Shown here: positions 56,359 to 64,000 of the stretch, in pieces
Layout: the number at the start of each line of letters is the position of its first letter
Position numbering within the stretch: the stretch's first letter is position 1
NCBI RefSeq assembly: GCF_025802015.1
Contig: NZ_JAOYFC010000001.1
Span: 620,001-684,000, forward strand
Reading direction: 5' to 3'
Length of the DNA stretch: 64,000 nucleotides
Source of the DNA: Falsihalocynthiibacter halioticoli
GTDB lineage: Bacteria > Pseudomonadota > Alphaproteobacteria > Rhodobacterales > Rhodobacteraceae
Position numbers and translations under genes: made by a program
Notes under the pieces: generated by a model
Seen by the model: only the letters and a program-made list of their open reading frames with translations
Told to the model about the DNA's origin: nothing
The model's database searches: none

Positions 56359-57489
56359 TTATTCAGGATTGATCGGCGGATTGTATTGGCGCATGACATC
56401 TAGTGGTCGTTTTTGGGAGTATGCGACCATCGCGTTTGGGTCCGGGTATCCAACTCCCATGAAGAAAATCGGACGCTCGTATCCCTCAAGACCAAGGACC
56501 TTCTCCGCTCGCTTTTCGTTCTTCTCGACATCAGGCCAGTTGAAAATGCAGGAGCTCAAGCCAAGGGTTTCCAAAGCGTAGTTGAAGGACATAGCGGCGA
56601 GGGAGCCGTCAATGTAGATCACGTGCCGATCTCGCTCGCTGTAGAAAGCGTCCAGGGTTCCCACGATTGCTACAATCACTGGAATGTTGTGTTTGAAGCC
56701 GGCAGTCCCCCCAGGCAATGACGCCACGGTCGAGACTGTTTCCGGGTCATCGAAAACGAGGAACCGAAAGGGTTGCCGATTACATGCACTCGGGGAAAGG
56801 CCAGCCACTGTGAAGGCCTTGTCTAACAATTCTCGGGGTACTGGCTTTTGCTCGAACCACCGCACTGATCGGCGCAAGACGGCCAACCGTTCGAATTGCT
56901 CGAAGGAAACGGGTTTCTCATCAAGGTTGCGTTTGTAAGGGACACGCTCGGAACCTGTGCAAGTGTCCTTAGGAACCGGACATTTCTCAAAAGCCTCACG
57001 GGCCAGATCGAGCACCGGGTCAGGAGCAACTGCGCCGAAATATGTGTTAAGAACGTCGTACGCCCAATGGAGAGATTCTACCGTGCTTTCCTCGGAGCGC
57101 GAAGGCTCTGCAACGAGTTTCCGGTAAACGTTGACGGTTTCAAGGATATAGTCCTTCGCAAATACCGGCCGCCGAGGTTGCATCAACAACCCTTTTTCTA
57201 TGCGATGCACATTCCGACGCATCAGGAAAATATTGGCATCATTCTCTTGCAATTCTGCGTGGTACTTTGCGCGCCCAAGAAGAACCGCTCTTTCTTCTCT
57301 TTGGAAACGCCACGACAACAGCGAGTAGTAGGCTGATGCCAAAGGCTTGGCTTGCGATGCAATTTTGAGACCAGATGTATGCGCCGATGAGGCCAAACGA
57401 GCCGCTCCCGAAGATCGGTAACGTAGGCGGGCGTCTCGAAGTCGATCAAGCTGACTCTCAGGTAGGATACTCTTTACTAAAGTCTTCAT
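56359..57489 (-). CDS. Nitroreductase-family flavoprotein
   Basis: A 376-residue protein. The N-terminal 180 residues are helical and family-specific. The C-terminal part is the FMN-binding nitroreductase fold: RRSVRWFEQKPVP, then AGLSPSACNRQPFRFLVF and late LGLSSCIFNWPDVE. This long form occurs in polysaccharide or secondary-metabolite loci; the substrate is unknown. It is the only intact gene between tRNA-Arg and otnC, which suggests it is part of an acquired segment. Confidence 0.78.
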   Translation of the reverse strand: MKTLVKSILPESQLDRLRDARLRYRSSGAARLASSAHTSGLKIASQAKPLASAYYSLLSWRFQREERAVLLGRAKYHAELQENDANIFLMRRNVHRIEKGLLMQPRRPVFAKDYILETVNVYRKLVAEPSRSEESTVESLHWAYDVLNTYFGAVAPDPVLDLAREAFEKCPVPKDTCTGSERVPYKRNLDEKPVSFEQFERLAVLRRSVRWFEQKPVPRELLDKAFTVAGLSPSACNRQPFRFLVFDDPETVSTVASLPGGTAGFKHNIPVIVAIVGTLDAFYSERDRHVIYIDGSLAAMSFNYALETLGLSSCIFNWPDVEKNEKRAEKVLGLEGYERPIFFMGVGYPDPNAMVAYSQKRPLDVMRQYNPPINPE

Positions 57490-58977
57490 CGTTAACTATT
57501 CTCCCTAAAATTATCGCTTTGGGCTCGGGTACATGTGCTTGGCGAGTTCGTCCTTTATGTTTTGACTATCTGCTCAATTGAATGGGTCATACGCGTTTGA
57601 TCATTAAACGGCCAAACCCCCAAAGCGAACAAGTATAAATTCTCTCAGCGTCAAGCAGGTTTGTTGTTAGCCGCCCGCCTGTGCAATCGGGTTTAATCTT
57701 GGCGATCATTAATATTGCCCCGCGCAAGAAGCTTCTGGCCCTCGTCTTAGTTCTCAGAAACCTGTCTGCCTGGCTCTATTACGATACCCGTATCGGTAAG
57801 ACTGTTGCTTTACGAATGGACCTCCCCGTCGAAGCGCACATGTCTATACCACAACTTTCAGTAATCTTTGTTGAAGCAAAAAACAGATCAATAAACACGC
57901 TCAACACTTTAGATGCTGCGAATACAAAAAATATGATCAGACGCCCTGAATGTGGACGGCCCGCAGGCAGCAGTATCAGCCGACTAATCTTTGCAAATCA
58001 AGAGTTTTTCTAACGCCGCATAGGGCACAGCAAGGAATGCCAGCCTCACGGACTTAACGATGTACCAACAGGCGGCATTCGGAAATTCAGTCTTTTTGTA
58101 TGAATGATTGCTACGAAACCTTCGCCTCATTCAACCCTTTTGAAACCCAGATGTGGTCACACTGAGGTAAGACCGCCATCTGACTAGATCGCCTTAAATT
58201 TTCATTTTTTCATACAGGCTTGCTTGCAACTTGATGCGCTTTTGTGTGTCAGAATTTCTCTGAAAACCCTGGACTTTGTTGCTGAAAGCTCGAATTGCCA
58301 TATTTCCATACGAGACTTCGAGCCAACGCGTTTGCTCACCCCGTTTCTTTCAACCGTTGCTGTTTCTGCAGAACTCCCCCAAGTTTTTTCACCGCTCCAA
58401 TGATAGGTATTGGCGCAAGTTCGTTACCAACCGGCCATTGGATTCATATTAGGCGTAGGAGTTGAAAACACGTCAGAAGATGCGCGGCAGATTCAATCAG
58501 CGGATCAAGATGGTGCAAATGATTGATCTTAATTAGGAATGCCCATTTGAGACGGTCGACGCAGTCAACGAAATTTTGAAAGCAACTTCCCTTCAGGCGA
58601 GCTACGAGAGTGTAACGCACGCCTCTTGGTAATTGCCGAACAATCTCGGTTTGTTCATTGAATTCAACGCAGAGGAACTATTCAAAAAATATAGTTGTTT
58701 TCGCATTGGCTTAGCGGGTGCCTCTCTAGCTTTGGAACCGAATGAAAAATGATTTCGAGTGAAAAGAGCTGCCTCTGGTGCGCTGGCGCTAACTTTTTCG
58801 CGTGCAGCACATTCCTCTACCTTTCGCTTTCCATCCATACAACTGGTCTTCGCTGCAACTAATTGGCAAGGCACAATCCACTCAAGGCGCTATGAAGTGC
58901 TTCTCAATTGAAATGACTTCGTAACATCATGCATTGCATCACGCGTGTTACGAGGCTGTTTTGTGACGGCGCTCACG
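57490..58977. other. Gene-poor, AT-rich segment
   Basis: About 1.5 kb without a convincing gene on either strand. Short open frames exist (for example 57681-58013 and 58602-58874) but show no ribosome-binding site or protein-like composition. Base composition looks lower in G and C than the flanks. No transposase, integrase or rRNA fragment was recognised. Confidence 0.6.
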
Positions 58978-59345
58978 GTACAATCAGTGAATCTCGCCCT
59001 GATTAACGGTGATATCGAAACGATGAGGCCTACATAACCGATCGCCGAGGCTGTAGCGATTCGCGATGGAACCATCTTGTTTGTTGGCAATTGCGATGAT
59101 GTGAAGGCTTTGGATGTGCGTCTGCGCGGCATGGAAACGTGCCTCCCATGGCGGCTAACCTCGGCATATGGGAAATTGGCCGCCCGACGATGGTAGACGG
59201 GAATGTGAGCCTCGGCGCTGTTCTAAACTCATTGGCGCTGGCAATCGCTGTGACCACCAAATACACGCCTGATATGCAGCCTAGCGCGACCTATTTAGAC
59301 CGAGACGCGAATGGCAGCCCAACAGAGCTTGCGATTGAAATGAAT
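58978..59345 (+). pseudogene. Decayed YtcJ-like amidohydrolase
   Basis: Two fragments in different frames. At 58978-59100 the translation reads NLALINGDIETM, a stop (TAA at 59035-59037), then AEAVAIRDGTILFVGN and DDVKALD, the N-terminal start of YtcJ-type amidohydrolases. At about 59220-59345 a second frame reads LNSLALAIAVTTKYTPDM and YLDRDANGSPTELAIE, a later segment of the same family. The region between has been lost, as have the HxH metal motif and most of the barrel. It cannot encode a working enzyme. Confidence 0.7.
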
Positions 59346-59441
59346 TTTCGCAGTTTAAGTGAAATCGGTCTTTCGCGATCCAGAACGATCGTGCCGGAAC
59401 CTACCATGCGCTGCAGCAATTCCTCGCCACTAGAAAACAAG

Positions 59442-59477
59442 AACGGCGCGGCCACGAAGGCTGCGCCGTTATTTTTT
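59442..59477. terminator. Bidirectional terminator between the amidohydrolase remnant and otnC
   Basis: AACGGCGC-G-GCC pairs with GGC-T-GCGCCGTT around an ACGAA loop. ATTTTTTG follows on the plus strand and CTTGTTTTC on the minus strand. It can serve otnC (minus) and the decayed plus-strand gene. Confidence 0.75.
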
Positions 59478-59522
59478 GGAACGCCCTATACCAAATTAGT
59501 AGAGGCGCAAACAAAGAGCGGT

Positions 59523-60176
59523 TTAGTCCCACTCAACCCCGAACTCGCGCACGAGGCCTTGAACCTGTGCTTCCGTAAGCAGATTTGGCGTCATACCGCG
59601 GGTCATCAGGGTGAGCTTGGCGGTTTCTTCGAGTTCTTCCATCGCATAGGCCGCCGCCTCGAGCGTTTTTCCCGCCACCACTGGCCCGTGATGAGCTAAA
59701 ACCACTGCCGAGCGTTTGCCAGCAAGCCCACGGATTGCGCCGCCCATCGCCGGATCGCCGGGCATGAAATAGGGCAGGAGTGCCACCTTGCCCAACCGCA
59801 TCACGCCGTAGGCTGTAATCGGTGGCAACATGTTGTCTGGGTCCACATCGGGCAGCACAGAAAGCGCGACCGAGTGGCAGGAATGCAAGTGGACAATCGC
59901 GCCAGCCTTGTCTCCGCGCGTGTCGTAGAATGCAGAATGCAGTGGCATTTCCTTGGTCGGTTTGTCGCCGCCAATGTGGTTGAGCTTGTCGTCAAATCGG
60001 CTCAGGCGGGCGGGGTCAAGGCGCCCGAAGGAACTTCCTGTGGGTGAGACGAGCAACCCGCCATCTTCGGTTCTGGCCGAAATATTGCCGCTCGCGCCCG
60101 CCGTAAGGCCGCGATCAAACAGCGACTTTGCAATCAGGCAAATCTCTTCGCGGAGTTTGGTTTCGCTGCTGCTCAT
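59523..60176 (-). CDS. otnC: 3-Oxo-tetronate 4-phosphate decarboxylase (class II aldolase/adducin family)
   Basis: A 217-residue zinc-dependent aldolase-fold protein. Substrate and metal motifs: LTAGASGNISAR, LVSPTGSSFG, the metal-ligand histidines in IVHLHSCHSVAL, and LAHHGPVVAG. OtnC decarboxylates 3-oxo-tetronate 4-phosphate to dihydroxyacetone phosphate. It is coupled to the kinase gene otnK by an ATGA overlap, which supports this function over that of L-fuculose-type aldolases. Confidence 0.88.
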   Translation of the reverse strand: MSSSETKLREEICLIAKSLFDRGLTAGASGNISARTEDGGLLVSPTGSSFGRLDPARLSRFDDKLNHIGGDKPTKEMPLHSAFYDTRGDKAGAIVHLHSCHSVALSVLPDVDPDNMLPPITAYGVMRLGKVALLPYFMPGDPAMGGAIRGLAGKRSAVVLAHHGPVVAGKTLEAAAYAMEELEETAKLTLMTRGMTPNLLTEAQVQGLVREFGVEWD

Positions 60177-61447
60177 AGCTCCTCCAGAAGGGCAAGTGCG
60201 TCGGCAAAGAATGTCTCTGCGCCGAAGTTGCCCGATTTGAGGGTGAGTGCGATTTCGGTGTCACCGCTCTCGCAATAAGTCCAAGGCACGCCAGGAGCGA
60301 TTTCTGGGCCGATGGTCATGCGCTGAACGCCCAGCCCTTTGGTCACAGCGCCCGATGTTTCACCACCTGCGGCCACAAAACGTTGGGTGCCCATGTCACG
60401 CGCATCCACGGCCAGTTCGGCAAGCGCCGCTTCAACCAATTCACCCGCGCGCGCAACGCCAAGTTTTTCCTGCGCTGCCAATACGGCCTCGGGTTCTGCG
60501 CTGGCATAGATCATTTTGACCGCCTCAATCGGTTGCGCCTTGAGCCACGCGCGCGCCGCTTCGTTGCCATTCTCCGCAAGGTCGAGCGGGTCAAGCCTAA
60601 GCGAGGCTGCTGAGCTTTTGATCGCGGCAACTTGTTTGCGGGTCATTTCCGAGCAACTACCTGCTAGAATAATTGCGCCCTTGGCAAGCTGCGGGGCGCT
60701 TGGGCGCTCGGCGTTCGCATCAAGTACACCGTCCTTGATGTAAAGGTCAGGCAACGGCATGGCCACGGCGCTGCCCCCTGTCATAAGCGGCATGTCGCGG
60801 CAGGCTTCGGCGATCGTATAGAGATCTTGGTTGGCCACGGCGTCAACGATTACGTGCTGCGTCCCCGTTGCTTTCAATTCGTCAAGACGCATACGAAGCG
60901 CATCTACGCCGCGATCCACCGCAAGACGATTCACAAGACCAACCGCGCCCGAAACCTGCGGCTCCAGAAGGCGCATCAGGTTGCTGTCGCGCATTGGGGT
61001 AAGCGGGTGGTTCCGCATCGGGCTTTCAGCGAGGGGCGCTTCGTTTACGAAGAGGTTGCCCATAAAGATGCTACGCCCGTTTTCTGGGAAGGCTGGGCAA
61101 TAGATTGTCTGGTCAGTCCCGAGATCTGCCATGAGCGCCTCGGCGACGGGACCGATATTGCCTTTGTCCGTGCTGTCGAACGTAGAGCAGTATTTCCAGA
61201 AAAACCGCTCCGCTCCAGCAGCCTTGAGCCATTCAAGAGCACGACGACACTCTGCAACAGCCTCGTCAACGGGCGACGTCCTACACTTAAGGGCGATCAC
61301 CTCGAATGCGGCGGTTGTTTCGGGTTTGGGCGCTTCATCGGGAATGCCCATGCGTAGCGAAACCTTAACGCCGCTACGTGCCAGTAGTCCGGCCAAATCC
61401 GTAGCGCCGGTGAAATCATCCGCGATACATCCGAGAATTGTTTTCAT
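60173..61447 (-). CDS. otnK: 3-Oxo-tetronate kinase (four-carbon acid sugar kinase)
   Basis: A 424-residue DUF1537/NBD_sugar-kin protein. N-terminal domain: ILGCIADDFTGATDLAGLL; the C-terminal nucleotide domain includes RFVAAGGETSGAVTKGLG and PGVPWTYCES. It phosphorylates 3-oxo-tetronate at C4. Start ATG 61447; upstream in-frame Met residues lie inside mgsA. Next to otnC and mgsA. Confidence 0.9.
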   Translation of the reverse strand: MKTILGCIADDFTGATDLAGLLARSGVKVSLRMGIPDEAPKPETTAAFEVIALKCRTSPVDEAVAECRRALEWLKAAGAERFFWKYCSTFDSTDKGNIGPVAEALMADLGTDQTIYCPAFPENGRSIFMGNLFVNEAPLAESPMRNHPLTPMRDSNLMRLLEPQVSGAVGLVNRLAVDRGVDALRMRLDELKATGTQHVIVDAVANQDLYTIAEACRDMPLMTGGSAVAMPLPDLYIKDGVLDANAERPSAPQLAKGAIILAGSCSEMTRKQVAAIKSSAASLRLDPLDLAENGNEAARAWLKAQPIEAVKMIYASAEPEAVLAAQEKLGVARAGELVEAALAELAVDARDMGTQRFVAAGGETSGAVTKGLGVQRMTIGPEIAPGVPWTYCESGDTEIALTLKSGNFGAETFFADALALLEEL

Positions 61448-61451
61448 TTTC

Positions 61452-61832
61452 TTACCTGATGTTTGCAAGCACCGCGTTCGCCGTAGATTCATTTACGGCG
61501 AGTTGGGTGTCATAGAGAATGGCCAGTCGAAGAAGCGATTTAACATCAACGTCATGAGGCAGGGCCGACAGCGGGTCTATAAAGAATACAAGCGCATCAA
61601 GCCGCCCCTCGGCAATCATTGCTCCAAGCTGCGCATCGCCGCCTTTGGGCCCGCTTTTGAGTGCCGTGAGCGTTAGCCCGACCTCGTCAGTTAGCCGGCC
61701 GCCTGTTGTACCCGTGGCAAATAGCGTGAGCGGCTCGAGAGCAGCCTTGTTGCGCTTGGACCAGTCGATCAACAGGTTTTTCATACCATCGTGCGCGACA
61801 AGCGCCATTGTACTGCCCGAAGTCATAGGCAT
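61452..61832 (-). CDS. mgsA: Methylglyoxal synthase
   Basis: A 126-residue enzyme converting dihydroxyacetone phosphate to methylglyoxal. Motifs: ALVAHDGMKNLLIDW, ATGTTGGRL, SGPKGGDAQLGAMI (with the catalytic Asp) and HDVDVKSLLRLAILYDTQLA. It is 4 bp upstream of otnK, so the two are cotranscribed with otnC. DHAP is the product of OtnC and the substrate of MgsA, a direct metabolic link. Confidence 0.92.
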   Translation of the reverse strand: MPMTSGSTMALVAHDGMKNLLIDWSKRNKAALEPLTLFATGTTGGRLTDEVGLTLTALKSGPKGGDAQLGAMIAEGRLDALVFFIDPLSALPHDVDVKSLLRLAILYDTQLAVNESTANAVLANIR

Positions 61833-61839
61833 CCTTTCT

Positions 61840-61857
61840 GCATAATTTAATGTATGC
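61840..61857. promoter_or_regulatory. Inverted repeat upstream of mgsA (operator candidate)
   Basis: GCATA-N8-TATGC lies 7 bp upstream of the mgsA ATG, overlapping the ribosome-binding region. The AT-rich centre and symmetry resemble operators of GntR-type sugar-acid regulators; no such regulator is encoded in the window. Confidence 0.4.
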
Positions 61858-61919
61858 GTAGTTTTCGTTTTCTATCCAGTTTCAGTGTGAGCGTAAAGTG
61901 CGGCGCCAATGTTTCGCGA

Positions 61920-62345
61920 TTAGAATGGCGTAAATGCGATGGCAACCCCGATCAACGCGATCAAGAGCCCGCCGCGCGCGCCCGAAACAAATTTTTTCAT
62001 GAGTGCCGCGTCGGGCGCCGTTTTCTTGCGCGCTGCATTCAGGCTCAGGAAATTCAGCGCTGCGGAGCAGCCAAGAACAATCGCCGCGCCGACGAGTTTT
62101 CCATAAAAGGCCCAGTTCAGGACCAGCGCCCCCTCCAGCGCCTGCACAAGCGCGATACCGGTAATCCAAAGAACAAGGATAGCGCCGAGGCTTATGAAGC
62201 CGAGCGTTCTCATGGCCGATTGAACAGGCGGGGCGGGCGGCGTTTTGGCCTTTGCATGGGCGGACTGCACGATGGAGCTGGCGATGGACACGCCACCGAA
62301 AAACAATGCTAGAAAATGCAGAAACTTAAGGAAAATCACCAACAC
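61920..62345 (-). CDS. Four-helix membrane protein of unknown function
   Basis: A 141-residue protein with four hydrophobic helices (about 3-26, 45-66, 76-100 and 120-140). It could belong to the DUF4149/CopD-like group of small membrane proteins, but no signature residue was confirmed. Short Pro/Ala-rich loop after helix 1. About 90 bp upstream of the mgsA operon on the same strand. Confidence 0.55.
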   Translation of the reverse strand: MLVIFLKFLHFLALFFGGVSIASSIVQSAHAKAKTPPAPPVQSAMRTLGFISLGAILVLWITGIALVQALEGALVLNWAFYGKLVGAAIVLGCSAALNFLSLNAARKKTAPDAALMKKFVSGARGGLLIALIGVAIAFTPF

Positions 62346-62553
62346 ATTCGGCTCCCGTGCTCAGAAATCACTTTGTTAACCGCATCATAGGAAGGTTTTG
62401 CATTTGATCCTAATGGTTTGTCCAACAAGTGGGAGTTTTTCTTGATGCCAGCGAGAAGGGGCGCGGGGGCCAAATTTGGCCGTCACGGCCCGAAATGGTA
62501 GGGTAAGGGTATTCTCAACCCAAGTTCATTGCAGAGAGTGAAAGGAATTTTCC

Positions 62554-62907
62554 ATGGCCTATGTTGACGGATTTGTTGCCGCTGTTCCTGATGTGCGGAA
62601 ACAGGAATTTATCGAACACGCTGAAATCATTGGTAAAGTTTTCATTGAACACGGCGCAATTGAATGCGTCGAATGTTGGGGTGATGAGGTGCCCGAAGGA
62701 GAGATCACGTCATTTCCGCGGGCCGTTCAAAAGAAGGACGATGAAACCATCGTGTTTTCATGGGTTCTATGGCCTGACAAAGCCACACGAGATGCGGGTA
62801 TGAAGAAAACCATCGACGACCCGCGCGCACAGCCCGATGTCGCCCCGATGCCATTTGATGGAAAACGCATGCTTATTGGCGGATTTGAACAGATTGTTAA
62901 GTCTTAG
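62554..62907 (+). CDS. DUF1428 family protein
   Basis: A 117-residue ferredoxin-like alpha/beta protein with the DUF1428 pattern: MAYVDGFVAAVPDVRKQEF, GAIECVECWGDEVPEG, VFSWVLWPDKATRD and the late PFDGKRMLIGGFE. Function unknown (RNA-signal-recognition-particle-like fold suggested for the family). A purine-rich GAAAGGAA lies upstream. Confidence 0.88.
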   Translation: MAYVDGFVAAVPDVRKQEFIEHAEIIGKVFIEHGAIECVECWGDEVPEGEITSFPRAVQKKDDETIVFSWVLWPDKATRDAGMKKTIDDPRAQPDVAPMPFDGKRMLIGGFEQIVKS

Positions 62908-62964
62908 GCCGTAAGACAGAGTCGCCCCGCGCAATTATCGCTGTTTGAAACGGAGGGTGGCCAA

Positions 62965-63180
62965 ATGTTTGATGTGTTCGGAGCTGTGATGCTGCTTGCA
63001 TTCATCGCGTTGGCGCTCTGTGCCGTCTATCTGCTGTTTGCGATTATTGGAGACATGGCCAAAGCCCGAGGGCATTCCCCGTGGGCATGGTGGACGATGT
63101 CTTTGCTCTGGTCGCCAATCGGCTCAATTTTCGTACTTTGGCTGTTCTTCCCAATTGAGACAGGCAGGGACAGCAACTGA
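62965..63180 (+). CDS. Small membrane protein of unknown function
   Basis: A 71-residue protein with two hydrophobic helices (about 5-28 and 42-62) separated by a short basic loop with tryptophans (HSPWAWWTMSL). GGAGG lies 9 bp before the ATG. Possibly cotranscribed with the DUF1428 gene 57 bp upstream. Confidence 0.6.
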   Translation: MFDVFGAVMLLAFIALALCAVYLLFAIIGDMAKARGHSPWAWWTMSLLWSPIGSIFVLWLFFPIETGRDSN

Positions 63181-63252
63181 TGCAACTGGGCGTAGCCGAA
63201 AGCACGAACTACAGCGTTTGCTGAGCCTTGATCGGGAATGTCAGGTAGGATT

Positions 63253-63328
<76 letters not shown>

Positions 63329-63362
63329 TCACGCAGATATTGTCTGCGACCGTGTACTTATG

Positions 63363-63403
63363 GAAGCGCGCGCCGATGATCAAGCGAAAATCACGCGCGC
63401 TTC
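63363..63403. terminator. Hairpin between the TIGR02300 gene and tRNA-Ala
   Basis: GAAGCGCGCG-N21-CGCGCGCTTC forms a 10-bp stem. It lies 15 bp past the TIGR02300 stop; a U-tract is lacking on the minus strand, so the terminator call is tentative. Confidence 0.5.
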
Positions 63404-63417
63404 TGATAATTTTGCGA

Positions 63418-63744
63418 TTAATCGTCGTCGTTGGTAGAGACGTCCGCGATTTCCTCAAGAGGCACTGTATCGTCGTCGTCGTCATCCTCGAGGATGTCGT
63501 CGTCGAGTTCTACATCGAGGTCATCTGCATCATCCTCGATCACGGCCTCATCGCCATCAACCAGATCTTTGGCTGTTGTTTCGGCGTCGGCTTTGTCTGC
63601 AACAAGGTTGCGTGTTTTCGCGCCCTCTTCGACGACAACTTCTTCGCCCGTGTAGGGGCTGATGATCGGAGTCTTATTGAGATCGTAGAAGCGTTTTCCG
63701 GTCTGGGGGCAAACGCGTTTCGTTCCCCATTCTTCTTTGGGCAT
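63418..63744 (-). CDS. TIGR02300 family acidic protein
   Basis: A 108-residue protein of the alphaproteobacterial TIGR02300 family. The N terminus PKEEWGTKRVCPQTGKRFYDL carries one half of a zinc-ribbon-like pattern, then NKTPIISPYTGEE. The C-terminal half is extremely Asp/Glu-rich (for example DDDILEDDDDDDTVP). Function unknown. Start at MPKEEWG (63744); five extra codons upstream are possible. Confidence 0.88.
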   Translation of the reverse strand: MPKEEWGTKRVCPQTGKRFYDLNKTPIISPYTGEEVVVEEGAKTRNLVADKADAETTAKDLVDGDEAVIEDDADDLDVELDDDILEDDDDDDTVPLEEIADVSTNDDD

Positions 63745-63879
63745 TGTGATCCCCTTCAAGCTGGCTCATAAATTCGGATTTGGAGCCAACTGCCACAACA
63801 ATTCGAGGGTGTCAAAGGCTTTTGAGGTTCCGGCACGATTGTTGCGGTATTTGGGCAGAAGTTCGCATAGGTTTGAATG

Positions 63880-64000
63880 AATGTTTAACAAGCGGGTACA
63901 GGTTGACAGTTTGCGGCTTTCAGGGTCTCCCGAGGTTGTTGTGAAGCTGCGCCGGTCTGCGCGTGCCAAGCGTTTGAGTTTGCGTGTGTCCCGTTTGGAT
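63880..64000 (+). CDS. DUF45/M48-type metallopeptidase, N terminus only
   Basis: Only 40 codons are visible before the window ends. The start PEVVVKLRRSARAKRLSLRV resembles the N terminus of YgjP-like DUF45 metal-dependent hydrolases; the HExxH motif would lie downstream. An overlapping ATG four bases earlier is closed by a stop. Confidence 0.6.

Noticed and set aside
57681..58013. Open frame of 110 codons in the gene-poor region
   Set aside because: No ribosome-binding site, no hydrophobic or domain pattern, and it lies in a non-coding-looking AT-rich stretch.
59139..59699. Open frame of 186 codons running into otnC antisense
   Set aside because: Its first part is the second fragment of the amidohydrolase remnant and its last part is antisense to otnC, so it is not an intact gene.
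63181..63252. Possible short gene between the small membrane protein and tRNA-Ala
   Set aside because: Only a short frame without a start signal; the stretch is the 3' flank of the two converging genes.

Overview
The window comes from an alphaproteobacterium of the Rhodobacteraceae (Roseobacter group). The pointers are the mreBCD-mrdA-rodA order, a class I lysyl-tRNA synthetase, a NDUFS4-like complex I subunit beside a tRNA, a TIGR02300 acidic protein, a 440-residue GltX, an alphaproteobacterial nadD and a NasTS-controlled nitrate operon. Assignment to a genus is not possible from the sequence alone. Nearly everything is chromosomal core or common accessory content. No insertion sequence, integrase, CRISPR array or replication origin was recognised.

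Layout. 1-2.5 kb: a 3'-truncated metal-type permease with its ArsR repressor and palindromic operator, then a uracil-DNA glycosylase family gene and an SseB-like gene. 2.5-9.0 kb: a minus-strand cell-shape operon mreB-mreC-mreD-mrdA-rodA with ghrA just downstream. 9.3-11.2 kb: leuA behind a leucine-rich leader peptide. 11.2-18.5 kb: a secreted MORN-repeat protein, nadE, a DUF1801 gene, gltX, a MATE pump and a gamma-glutamylcyclotransferase-like gene. 18.6-23.2 kb: tandem glycine riboswitch and gcvTHP.

23.2-36.8 kb is the main accessory block: a minus-strand assimilatory nitrate regulon, nasT-nasS then nrtA-nrtB-nrtC(D)-nirB-nirD-nasA-(TrpD-like)-cysG. Nitrate is imported by the ABC transporter, reduced by NasA and then by NirBD to ammonium. 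The CysG-like enzyme supplies siroheme for NirB. Between nasS and nrtA lies a leader with two AATG hexaloop hairpins followed by a strong intrinsic terminator, the expected RNA target of the ANTAR antiterminator NasT.

36.8-47.5 kb: a BrnA-antitoxin-like gene behind four CATATG-type repeats in exact 11-bp phase, three genes of unknown function, ettA, an aldo/keto reductase, a DUF2946-ycnI copper-type pair behind a perfect FNR-type box, nadD, a DMT exporter, a penicillin-binding protein 4 and a TerB-like protein. 47.6-56.1 kb: lysK, a DUF4864 gene with a hairpin touching its Shine-Dalgarno, a tailspike-like beta-helix protein possibly related to gene-transfer-agent head spikes, uvrB and the NDUFS4-like gene, ending at tRNA-Arg(TCT).

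Downstream of tRNA-Arg (56.1-59.5 kb) coding density collapses: one nitroreductase-family gene, about 1.5 kb with no convincing gene, and the decayed remains of a YtcJ-like amidohydrolase. After it comes a compact mgsA-otnK-otnC operon that pairs methylglyoxal synthase with C4 sugar-acid kinase and decarboxylase genes. The window closes with small conserved genes, tRNA-Ala(GGC), the TIGR02300 gene and the start of a DUF45/M48-type metallopeptidase.
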